NCBI GenBank assembly: GCA_964495375.1
Contig: CAZBWM010000027.1
Span: 1 to 64,000, forward strand
Origin: JAIESQ01 sp964495375
GTDB lineage: Bacteria; Planctomycetota; Planctomycetia; Pirellulales; JAEUIK01
Direction: 5' to 3'
DNA length: 64,000 nucleotides
Shown piece by piece: positions 17,055 to 24,606 of this stretch. How positions within the stretch are numbered: the stretch's first letter is position 1; every line of letters starts with the position of its first letter. Made by a program: the position numbers and the translations under genes. Under the pieces are notes generated by a model, which was not told where the DNA came from, made no database searches, and saw only the letters and a program-made list of their open reading frames with translations.

Positions 17055-17984
17055 CTACCCGTATTTCTGCGCCAGCTTGTCGATGGCCGTTTTGCACTTG
17101 GCAGTGGCCTTCCAGGCGTCGGGCCAGAAGCAGAGGTCGATCGTCCACCAGTTGTCGGGGCAACCGGCCGCCACGACCGCCGGCATCAGGTCGTCGAAGT
17201 TGAGATTGCCTTCGCCGAAGGGCGGATGCGTGCTGGTGTGGTTGTCGTGTAGCGAGTCATCGGAGTCGATCAGGTGGACGCGTCCGATCTTGCCTTTGAG
17301 CTTTTCAGCCAGCTCGCGAGCGCCCCCTTTGAGCGTTTCGCGCTGGCCCGGCTGACGTGAGCCGTGCCCCGCGACCATGTTGGCGTGACAGGTGTCGTAC
17401 ATGGTGCTGAAGTTGTCATGCCCAACGGCGTCGAGCACGCGGAAGATGTCGCTAGGCTTGTTGAAGGCGAAGCCCGGCTCGAACTCCCAGACGACGCGCA
17501 CCCCGTGGTCGGCGGCGTGCTGGGCGCACTTGCGCCAGGTGCCAGCCACGCGCTTGAGCGCGTCTTCGTAAGCCACCTGCACCGGCTTGGCTTCTTCGCC
17601 GGGGACCTGACCGAGCACGCCAGGGTCTTCGCTGGTGTCGACGCGGATGACGTCGATCCCCAGGTCGTTGCAGAACTCGACGTTCTTCTTGAAGGTGGCC
17701 AGGTAGGAGCTGTCGTCGGGGGCGGTGATCAGCTTCTCGCTCCAGAGATCGGCGGCCAGGCCCGAGCAGCCCATGCTGCGCGATTCCCACAGCTCGCGGA
17801 CCTTGGCCCGCTCTTCCTTGGTCTTCTGCAGGTCGGGGTTGGGATGGACGCCGAAGCCGCCGAGTTCGAGGCCATCGAAGCCGAGCTCTTTCAGCTTGGT
17901 GACCACTTCGGTGAAGGGGACCGGCTTGTCGGCGTAAGGACCGATGGAGTAGGCCCAGGTGCCGATCGAGATACGTTTGGTCAT
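17055..17984 (-). CDS. Sugar phosphate isomerase/epimerase-like TIM barrel
   Basis: A 309-residue member of the xylose-isomerase-like TIM-barrel superfamily (IolE/Hyi/DTE type). It opens ISIGTWAYSIGPYADKPVPF and contains ELGFDGLELGGFG. Metal-binding positions are suggested by VVWEFEPGFAFN, TMYDTCHANMVAGHG, GRVHLIDSDDSLHD and the C-terminal DLCFWPDAW. The start ATG 17984 has GGAG six bases upstream and is preferred over a GTG four codons earlier. The same-strand upstream neighbour is a mannose-6-phosphate isomerase-like gene, which hints at a sugar pathway. Many planctomycete paralogues are annotated this way and the substrate is open. Confidence 0.88.
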   Translation of the reverse strand: MTKRISIGTWAYSIGPYADKPVPFTEVVTKLKELGFDGLELGGFGVHPNPDLQKTKEERAKVRELWESRSMGCSGLAADLWSEKLITAPDDSSYLATFKKNVEFCNDLGIDVIRVDTSEDPGVLGQVPGEEAKPVQVAYEDALKRVAGTWRKCAQHAADHGVRVVWEFEPGFAFNKPSDIFRVLDAVGHDNFSTMYDTCHANMVAGHGSRQPGQRETLKGGARELAEKLKGKIGRVHLIDSDDSLHDNHTSTHPPFGEGNLNFDDLMPAVVAAGCPDNWWTIDLCFWPDAWKATAKCKTAIDKLAQKYG

Positions 17985-18200
17985 GCGGGGCTCCACGAGG
18001 GGGGCGTTGTTGAGTTGTTTTGTTCAGACGAAGGGTGGCCCGGCTGCTCGCAGCATGCTCACGCATTGAGCCAGAAACAAGGGGACGAAGTCACAAGAAG
18101 CAACTCATGCCGCGTGATTCTTTGCAGCCGCGTTGGTTCATGAGGGTTTCTTGTCGCTGGCGCGACCCAGCCGACGAGCGGCTGGGCCACCCATGGGTCA

Positions 18201-19448
18201 CTACTTCTTCGCGTCGCCGACGGCGGGCAGCTTCGGGTGCGTGTCGGGGCCGAAGTAGCGCAGACCGACCAGCGGTTCGCTGCCAGTGTTCTCGATCTCG
18301 ACGCCGGCGGTGGCCGCGGCGTGTGTGATGAAGACCTCGTCCTCAGTGTCTTCGCCGAAATGGATCATGGCCGGCGTTTGCAGGGCCAGCTTGCCGATGC
18401 GGCCGCGCCCCTGCACCGTGATCCAGCCGCTCGCGCCGGCGTCTTGCAACGTGCACTTCGCGCCCGGTTCGACGGTGAGCTCCTTGGCGCTGAAAAGTTG
18501 CTGCCCGTCGATCGTGCCATAGACGATCCAGCGGTCGGTATAACCTTTTCCGCTGCGCGACTCGTCGACGATTGGCTCGAGGTAGTTGTGCTCCTTGAAG
18601 TGGGTGTCGACGTTCTTCTCCCAATCCAACTGGCTGATGATGAAGTCGAGATCCTGGTGCTTCTCCTTCGGCACGTCTTTCACCAACAGCGACCAGGGAA
18701 CTTCGCGCCCTTCGACCAGCGACTGGAACATGCCGAAGACATCGGAGCCCCACTGCGGCTCGTAGGTGCAGAGCGAACCAGGCGCGTGCAGCACGCCGGG
18801 GGGAATCAGCCAGCCGGTGCCGCGCTTCAGGCGGTACGCCCGCGACAAGTCGAGAATACCGTTATCGCCTTTCGACCAGTTCTCGAGGCAGCGGCGCACA
18901 TCGTCCTTGGTGGTGCCTGGCTCGAGCCCCATGAACGTGTAGGCGAAGTTGTTGTCGACGTTGTTCAACTGCGGCGGGAAGTAATAGCTCTCGGGCTTTC
19001 CTTCCTGACCGGTGAGCTTGGCGTGCTCGAAGCTCTGGTGCATGTGATGGGGGATCGGCCCCATGTTGTCGAAGAACTTCGAGTAGACGGGCCAGCGCTT
19101 GTACTTGCTGAACAGGGCCTTGCCGATCAGGCGGTCGCCGGCTTCGGCCACGGCGTCGCGGAGCTGAAACTTCTGCCCTTCGACGGTGATATAGCTAAGC
19201 CCTTCGTCGGGCACGCGCCCTTCGTTGGCCGCTTCGGTGGTGCTGGCGAACCAGCGCTCGTCGATGCCGCCGCGGTGAGCGCCGTAGGCGTACCAATCGG
19301 TGGGGGCGAGCTTGATCCGCTTGCCGGGATGAAGAAAGCTGCGCGGCACCCAGTTAGGCGTGAGCCGCAGCAGGCCTTCGCCGGCGGACAAGGCGCGATC
19401 CAACAGAGCGGCCACGTTATCGGCCTTGGCGACGGTCGAACGAATCAT
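18201..19448 (-). CDS. Class I mannose-6-phosphate isomerase-like cupin
   Basis: A 415-residue cupin-fold protein. The central block IPHHMHQSFEHAKLTGQEGK gives the metal-binding histidines expected of phosphomannose-isomerase-like cupins, and GTGWLIPPGVLHAPG is the second cupin motif. The N-terminal third resembles class I mannose-6-phosphate isomerases, and the C-terminus forms another beta-rich cupin-like part. ATG 19448 is preceded by GAGGAA at about 10 bases. It lies upstream of the isomerase-like TIM barrel on the same strand, with about 215 bp between them, so they may share a role in sugar conversion. Isomerase activity is inferred. Confidence 0.8.
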   Translation of the reverse strand: MIRSTVAKADNVAALLDRALSAGEGLLRLTPNWVPRSFLHPGKRIKLAPTDWYAYGAHRGGIDERWFASTTEAANEGRVPDEGLSYITVEGQKFQLRDAVAEAGDRLIGKALFSKYKRWPVYSKFFDNMGPIPHHMHQSFEHAKLTGQEGKPESYYFPPQLNNVDNNFAYTFMGLEPGTTKDDVRRCLENWSKGDNGILDLSRAYRLKRGTGWLIPPGVLHAPGSLCTYEPQWGSDVFGMFQSLVEGREVPWSLLVKDVPKEKHQDLDFIISQLDWEKNVDTHFKEHNYLEPIVDESRSGKGYTDRWIVYGTIDGQQLFSAKELTVEPGAKCTLQDAGASGWITVQGRGRIGKLALQTPAMIHFGEDTEDEVFITHAAATAGVEIENTGSEPLVGLRYFGPDTHPKLPAVGDAKK

Positions 19449-19513
19449 GATCGGACGGTTCCTCTGCGAGACGGTGTCGGTTTACGGTGCTGATTTACGG
19501 TGCCCGATTGTAG

Positions 19514-19565
19514 GGTGTGTGAAACACACCAGTGGCTCAGCCGGCAGGCAGGTGCGTTTCACGCA
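19514..19565. repeat. Two small GTGAAAC-type hairpins
   Basis: GGTGTGT-GAA-ACACACC (19514-19530) is a perfect 7-bp stem with a three-base loop. About 20 bp further, TGCGT-TTC-ACGCA (19553-19565) is a second hairpin with the complementary loop. Together they form a compact paired palindrome upstream of the isomerase-like gene. Confidence 0.6.
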
Positions 19566-19674
19566 TCAATAAGGTTGGGAGCCGCGGCTCGTTAACCCCC
19601 GCCGCGTCTGGTTGTTGTAGTGCGCGGCCCAGGGGCCCGCAAGCGCCGGTGGCGACGTGCTAGACTACGCCGCG

Positions 19675-19953
19675 ATGGACGCTAAATCGCCCGTGCCGGC
19701 ACCGGAAAACCGCGAGCCAAGGCTCGCCGCGCGGCAGCGCATGGCGCTCAACGCCGTGATCGTCGTGCTGGGGTTGGTGCTATTGGTGGCTTTAGTAATC
19801 CTGGCGATCGAGCTCAGTACGCCTCGCGCAGTGGTAGGGCCACTCTCCATCGTGCGACTCAGCCCGACCCAGCGCGTGGTCGCGCTGTTGGCGCGAATCG
19901 CCAAGGTGCTGGTACAAGGCGCACTCGTCGGCGGATTTTGCCTGACCGTTTAG
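19675..19953 (+). CDS. Small membrane protein, unknown
   Basis: A 92-residue product with a polar N-terminus (MDAKSPVPAPENREPRLAAR), one strong transmembrane helix (about 26-47: VIVVLGLVLLVALVILAIEL) and a second, weaker hydrophobic stretch near the C-terminus (LARIAKVLVQGALVGGF). ATG 19675 gives the clean N-terminus; an in-frame TTG at 19657 is possible. It stands 316 bp upstream of sdhC on the same strand. No family is recognised. Charge and hydrophobicity pattern support a real small inner-membrane protein. Confidence 0.5.
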   Translation: MDAKSPVPAPENREPRLAARQRMALNAVIVVLGLVLLVALVILAIELSTPRAVVGPLSIVRLSPTQRVVALLARIAKVLVQGALVGGFCLTV

Positions 19954-20121
19954 TGGCGCTGGTTTCACAAAGAGGGGGGGCGCTGATCCCTTTTTGTCGT
20001 CGCGCAGGGTGCGGCGATTCGTCCCACCTGCCGCCCGGCGTACAATTCCCAATGAACAGCAGCAATAGAACCAAGTACGCCTGCCAAAAACACGGGCAGC
20101 CCGCCCAGTTTGCCGCGTCGC

Positions 20122-20149
20122 TTGTCAGCCGTCGCTGCAACCTTATACT
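20122..20149 (+). promoter_or_regulatory. Sigma70-like promoter for sdhCAB
   Basis: TTGTCA at 20122-20127 and TATACT at 20144-20149, 16 bases apart, 120 bases before the sdhC start. This is a good match to a housekeeping promoter and is rightly placed to drive sdhCAB. Confidence 0.5.
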
Positions 20150-20268
20150 GAACGGCGCTCGGGCCCAGAGTGACCCCTGGATCGCCGACAAAACCCCTTG
20201 CGGGGAAAGCTTTTACCATCTCGCCGAGCCAGCCCCACGAGCGTGCCAGCGAGCGCGAAGGATTTGCC

Positions 20269-21123
20269 GTGACCACCAAGGCCAACGATTCATTCTTTCT
20301 CCGTCACGAGTTTTTAATCCGCCGGCTGCACTCCCTGTCGGGGCTCGTCCCGGTCGGGGCGTACATGGTCATCCACCTGCTGACCAACTCCACGGTGCTC
20401 AACGGGGCGCGGTCGTTTCAGCGGGCCGTCGACTCGATCCACAGCCTGGGCGTGCTGCTGCCGGCGGTCGAATGGACCTTTATTTTTCTGCCGCTGATTT
20501 TTCACGCGGTAGTCGGCGTGGCCATTATTCGCAGCGGCACGTCGAACACCAGCAGCTACCCGTATGGTGGCAACGTCCGCTACATGCTGCAACGAGCGAC
20601 TGCCTGGATCGCACTGGCCTTCATCTTCTTCCACGTGCTGCAACTGCACGGTTGGGTGAAACCGATCGCGCATCAACTGGGACAAGGCAAGTTCAGTCAC
20701 CTGCACGCCACGTCGTCGGCGGCCGACGCCATTCAATCTTCGTTTTTCATTATCGTGGCCTACGCGATCGGTATCCTCGCCTGCGTCTATCACCTGGCCA
20801 ACGGGCTGTGGACCTCGGGCATCACCTGGGGTTTGTGGACGACGCCGGGCGCACAGCGCCGCGCGAACTGGGTGTGCGGCGGTTTCGGCCTGGTGCTGGC
20901 CGCGATCGGCATGTCGGCCCTGTTTGGCATTAGCACCGTCGACGTGAAGAGCGCCTACGAAGTCGAAGAAAAGATTAACGCGAACAAGGTAGCCGACGGC
21001 GAGATCTCGGCCGAAGAGCTTGAAGCGCATAAGCCGCACTTGAAAGCCCTTCAGCCGGCCGGCGCGACTGCCCCCCAGGAAGCACAAGCGGCCGGAGACG
21101 CCGCGAACCCCGACAAATCCTAA
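20269..21123 (+). CDS. sdhC: Succinate dehydrogenase cytochrome b subunit
   Basis: Membrane anchor of complex II, 284 residues from GTG 20269, which follows GAAGGA; the frame is open upstream without similarity. It is the single-chain five-helix type of the Bacillus/epsilonproteobacterial group: hydrophobic segments begin near HSLSGLVPVGAYMVIHLLTN, then EWTFIFLPLIFHAVVGVAI, WIALAFIFFHVLQLHGW, FFIIVAYAIGILACVYHLAN and the last near GLVLAAIGMSALFG. Histidines in these helices (RRLHS, VIHLL, IFHAV, YHLAN) are the candidate heme ligands. A charged hydrophilic tail of about 50 residues is added. It heads the sdhCAB operon; no sdhD is present, as expected for this type. Confidence 0.93.
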   Translation: MTTKANDSFFLRHEFLIRRLHSLSGLVPVGAYMVIHLLTNSTVLNGARSFQRAVDSIHSLGVLLPAVEWTFIFLPLIFHAVVGVAIIRSGTSNTSSYPYGGNVRYMLQRATAWIALAFIFFHVLQLHGWVKPIAHQLGQGKFSHLHATSSAADAIQSSFFIIVAYAIGILACVYHLANGLWTSGITWGLWTTPGAQRRANWVCGGFGLVLAAIGMSALFGISTVDVKSAYEVEEKINANKVADGEISAEELEAHKPHLKALQPAGATAPQEAQAAGDAANPDKS

Positions 21124-21211
21124 TTTGATTCAACGAGAAATGCGGCCCGTGCCGTAGCGGCGCACGTGGCGGACAGCATCCGAAACTTAGTTTGCGAAAG
21201 GCGTAACTGCG

Positions 21212-23073
21212 ATGGCCAACCAGCAGCGGGTGATGATCGTCGGCGGCGGGCTGGCCGGGCTGGCGGCCGCCATGAAGTTGGCCGAACTCGGCGTGGCCGT
21301 CGACCTGATGAGCCTGACGCCGGTCAAGCGTTCGCACAGCGTGTGCGCTCAGGGGGGGATCAACAGCGTCAACGCGCTCACGCGACAACAGGGGGACGAC
21401 GAGTCGCTGCACTTTGACGACACCGTCTACGGCGGCGACTTCTTGCAGCATCAGCCGCCCGTTAAGGAGATGACCTGGTGGGGGCCCAAGATCATCGACC
21501 TGATGGATCGGTTGGGGGTGCCATTCAATCGCACCGACGAAGGGTTCCGCGATCAGCGCCGCTTCGGCGGCACGCTCTTCAAGCGCACCGCGTTCGCCGG
21601 CGCCACCACGGGGCAGCAGTTGCTGTACGCCTTGGATGAGCAAGTGCGCCGTTGGGAGAGCGAAGGAAAAATTCGCAAGTTCGAGTTTTGGGATTTTCTA
21701 GCGCCGATTATCGATGACGCCGGTGTCTGCCGGGGCTGCGTCGGCCAAGACTTATACAGCATGGAGATTCGCGCCTTCCCGGCCGATGCCGTGATCGTGG
21801 CGTCGGGCGGGGCCGGCTTGATTTACGGCCGCTCCACAATGTCGATGGTTTGCACTGGCAGCGCCGCCAGCCGCTGCTACCAGGCGGGTGCCCGCTACGG
21901 CAACGCCGAGTTCGTGCAGGTTCACCCGACGGCCATCCCCGGCGCCGACAAGCTGCGGCTGATGAGCGAAAGCGCTCGCGGCGAAGGAGGTCGCGTGTGG
22001 GTGCCGCGCAAACCACAAGATCCCCGCAATCCCAAGCAGATACCCGAGAGCGAGCGGTATTACTTTCTCGAAGAGCGCTATCCGAAGTACGGCAACCTGG
22101 TGCCGCGCGATATCGCCACGCGCGAAATCTTCAACGTCTGCTCGTACGAAGGGCTGAGTGTCGAGCACGATCGGCTCTGCGTCTATCTCGATCTGACGCA
22201 TCTGCCGCGCGAGATGTTGAATCTCAAGCTCGGCGGCATCCTCGAGATCTANNNNNNNNNNNNNNNNNNNNNNNNNNNNNNNNNNNNNNNNNNNNNNNNN
22301 NNNNNNNNNNNNNNNNNNNNNNNNNNNNNNNNNNNNNNNNNNNNNNNNNNNTCGAGACCTGGCTCAAATCGCAGAGCAAAGTTTCGACAGACGGGCGGGC
22401 GTCGCTCTACAGCCAGGCGGCCAAGCGCGAGCAGGGTCGTCACGACGCGCTGTTGGCCCGCAGCGGCGGCGGCGAGAACCCCTATCTCGTGCATCAAGAG
22501 CTCGGCAACTGCATGACGCGGGCCGCCACGGTGGTGCGCTATAACAACATCCTGGACGAAGCGTACGGTCAGGTGCAGGATTTCGAAGCCCGCGCCGCCA
22601 AGGCTTCGCTCTCCGATAGCGGGGCGTGGACCAACCAGAACGTCGTGTTCACCAAGGCCCTGCAAGACATGTTCCCGCTGGCCAAGGCGATCTTGAAGGG
22701 TGCCCGTCAGCGTGACGAGTGCCGCGGAGCCCACTTTAAGCCCGACTTCGCCATGCCGGGGATCGAAGCGACCGAGCCGGCCGCGCGCCGCCGCGAGGCC
22801 GAAGCTTGGTGCGACCGCTTCGAGGAAAACAATCGCCGCTTCCTCAAATCGACGATCAGCGTGCATGGCGCCGATGGCCATCCGCAGTTGAGCTACGAAG
22901 ATGTCGACACTTCGTTGATCGCGCCCCGACCGCGGCTCTATGGCCTAGTGGGGGCCGAAGTGATCGAAGAAGTGTGGAAGGAACGACAAGCGCGCCGTAA
23001 AGACACAGCCGCGAATGGCGATGGCAACGGTGCGTCGGCCAAGACTGCGGGCGTGGCCGCCGGGGCGCACTAG
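21212..23073 (+). CDS. sdhA: Succinate dehydrogenase flavoprotein (interrupted by N-gap)
   Basis: Flavoprotein subunit that oxidises succinate to fumarate. The start ATG 21212 gives VMIVGGGLAGLAAAMKLAEL, the FAD Rossmann motif. KRSHSVCAQGGINS contains the histidine that covalently binds FAD. The frame runs cleanly to the run of 100 N (22252-22351). After it, the coding sequence resumes in another register, because the N count is arbitrary, and continues to TAG 23073 (AKREQGRHDALLARSGGGEN, RDECRGAHFKPDF). By comparison with the family, the missing part holds the stretch after GGILEI, including the HGANRLGANSL block, probably 70 or more residues. The frame change is thus an assembly artefact rather than a mutation. 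A C-terminal Ala/Gly-rich tail is present. Confidence 0.93.
22252..22351. other. Assembly gap (100 N)
   Basis: Exactly 100 N inside sdhA, the usual placeholder for a gap of unknown size. Sequence on both sides contains TCGAGA, so a repeat or a hard-to-sequence region could have broken the assembly. Reading frames on the two sides do not agree across 100 bases. Confidence 0.99.
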
Positions 23074-23092
23074 CAATTCAATCGATACCTTG

Positions 23093-23118
23093 AGCCCAGG
23101 GGATGCAACCCCTGGGCT
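23093..23118 (+). other. Intercistronic hairpin between sdhA and sdhB
   Basis: A perfect 10-bp stem AGCCCAGGGG / CCCCTGGGCT with loop ATGCAA, midway between the sdhA stop and the sdhB start. No T-tract follows, so it is more likely an mRNA-stabilising or processing element than a terminator. Confidence 0.65.
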
Positions 23119-23175
23119 TCGACAGACGCTCGAACAGTACATTCAGATCCCGAGTGCAGTAGGAAACCTCGTTTC

Positions 23176-24054
23176 ATGACGCATACGGCGACTCATTCGA
23201 CTCACGATCATGCTGGTGGGCACGCCGCCGAGACCCGCTCGTTCGACGTTCGCATCTTGCGGCAGGACGGGCCAGGTGAAGCCAGCTACTGGGAGCGGCA
23301 TCGCGTCCCTTATGAATCGGATATGAACGTCATCAGCGTGCTGCAGCGGATCGCCGCGCAGAGCGAGACGGTCGATGGCCGCGAGGTGGCCCCGGTCGCC
23401 TGGGATTGCAACTGCCTCGAAGAGGTTTGCGGCGCTTGCACCATGCTGGTCAACGGTCGCACGCGTCAGGCCTGCAGCGCGCTGGTCGATCGGCTATTGG
23501 CCGAAAACCCCGACGGCATCGAGTTGCGGCCGATGAGCAAGTTCCCCGTCGTCCGCGACCTGGTGGTCAACCGCCGGCGTTTGTTCCGGGCGCTCGAAAA
23601 AATTCACGCGTGGATTCCGGTCGACGGTTACTTTGAGCTGGGCCCCGGCCCACGGCAATCGGCCGATCAGCAGCGCACGGCCTATCCATTAAGCGAATGC
23701 ATGAGCTGCGGCTGCTGCCTCGAGGCTTGCCCGCAGTATCAGAAGGTGGAGCTGCGGCCGCGCGATGGTGAGACGGCCGAGCAGTTCAAGGATCGCGAAG
23801 ACGCCACGTTCGATCGCTCGTTCATCGGCGCGCACGCCATCAGTCAGGTGCGGTACTTCAACAGCAACCCGGTGGGCAAGATGAGCGCCGACAAAAGACT
23901 CGAGGCCCTGGTCGCCCCTGGCGGCATTCAGGATTGCGGCAACGCGCAGAACTGCGTGGCCGTTTGCCCGAAGCACATTCCGCTGACCACGTCGATCGGT
24001 TGGGCCGGCCGCGCTGCGACCGTCTACACGATCAAGAAGTGGTTTGATAAGTAG
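23176..24054 (+). CDS. sdhB: Succinate dehydrogenase iron-sulfur subunit
   Basis: Electron-transfer subunit of complex II, 292 residues. The plant-type [2Fe-2S] site is CNCLEEVCGACTML with a later Cys in RTRQAC. The C-terminal ferredoxin-like domain carries SECMSCGCCLEACPQ and CGNAQNCVAVCPKHIPL for the [4Fe-4S] and [3Fe-4S] clusters. An N-terminal His-rich lead of about 25 residues (THTATHSTHDHAGGHAAE) precedes the usual SdhB start at RSFDVRILRQDGP and is an extension compared with the family. The ATG at 23176 is preceded by AGGA at about 12 bases. It is the third gene of sdhCAB and works at the inner face of the cytoplasmic membrane. Confidence 0.95.
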   Translation: MTHTATHSTHDHAGGHAAETRSFDVRILRQDGPGEASYWERHRVPYESDMNVISVLQRIAAQSETVDGREVAPVAWDCNCLEEVCGACTMLVNGRTRQACSALVDRLLAENPDGIELRPMSKFPVVRDLVVNRRRLFRALEKIHAWIPVDGYFELGPGPRQSADQQRTAYPLSECMSCGCCLEACPQYQKVELRPRDGETAEQFKDREDATFDRSFIGAHAISQVRYFNSNPVGKMSADKRLEALVAPGGIQDCGNAQNCVAVCPKHIPLTTSIGWAGRAATVYTIKKWFDK

Positions 24055-24276
24055 CGACGCCGACGGACGCTGCTCGCGGTTTGGCAAGATCGCTCCCCTC
24101 GTTGGGGGCATTACCTGTGCAGACGGTCGCGCGCCGCGGGGTGTTGCCCGTGGCGCCTGCTAACGACCCTGCCTGCTCACGACGGAATCAGCGCGCAGAA
24201 GTTTGCCCGGCCGGCGCGGGGCCAGGTGGCGAAAGCTGGCCGCTTGAATGGATGAGAATCGATGCCAGGAGGACGA

Positions 24277-24606
24277 ATGAGCGCCATCTTGGCGACCATG
24301 GGCATTTGCGTGTTTTCGGCGTCGGCCGATTACTTCTTGAAGCGCGCCAGCGAGCAGCAAGCGCCGCTGACCACGTGGTGGTTTGCGCTGGGCTTTGGCA
24401 TGTACGCCTGCACGGCGTTCGGCTGGGTATTCGTGATGCGGCGGCTGCAGTTCGCCACGCTCGGCGTGGTTTACGCCTCGACGATGGTCGTGCTGATGGC
24501 CGGCATCGGCGTGCTGGTGCTCGGCGAAACCCTGCGTTGGCAGGAAGTGCTCGGCATCGTGCTGGCCGTGTCGTCGATCTTTTTATTGGCGCGGTTCACC
24601 GGTTGA
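24277..24606 (+). CDS. Small EamA/SMR-like membrane protein
   Basis: A 109-residue membrane protein with about four hydrophobic helices, resembling a half EamA (DMT) transporter or the small multidrug resistance fold: an opening transmembrane segment ending SADYFLKRAS, then WWFALGFGMYACTAFGWVFV, ATLGVVYASTMVVLMAGIGV and VLGIVLAVSSIFLLARF. GETLRWQEVLGI is a typical DMT motif. ATG 24277 has an almost perfect AGGAGG four bases upstream, better than the in-frame ATG at 24262. The gene is convergent with the next one, and their 3' ends overlap by 11 bp. The substrate is unknown. Confidence 0.75.
   Translation: MSAILATMGICVFSASADYFLKRASEQQAPLTTWWFALGFGMYACTAFGWVFVMRRLQFATLGVVYASTMVVLMAGIGVLVLGETLRWQEVLGIVLAVSSIFLLARFTG

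Noticed and set aside
21850..23073. A separate gene after the N gap
   Set aside because: The frame before the gap on this register is meaningless; sequence after it is clearly the C-terminal part of SdhA.
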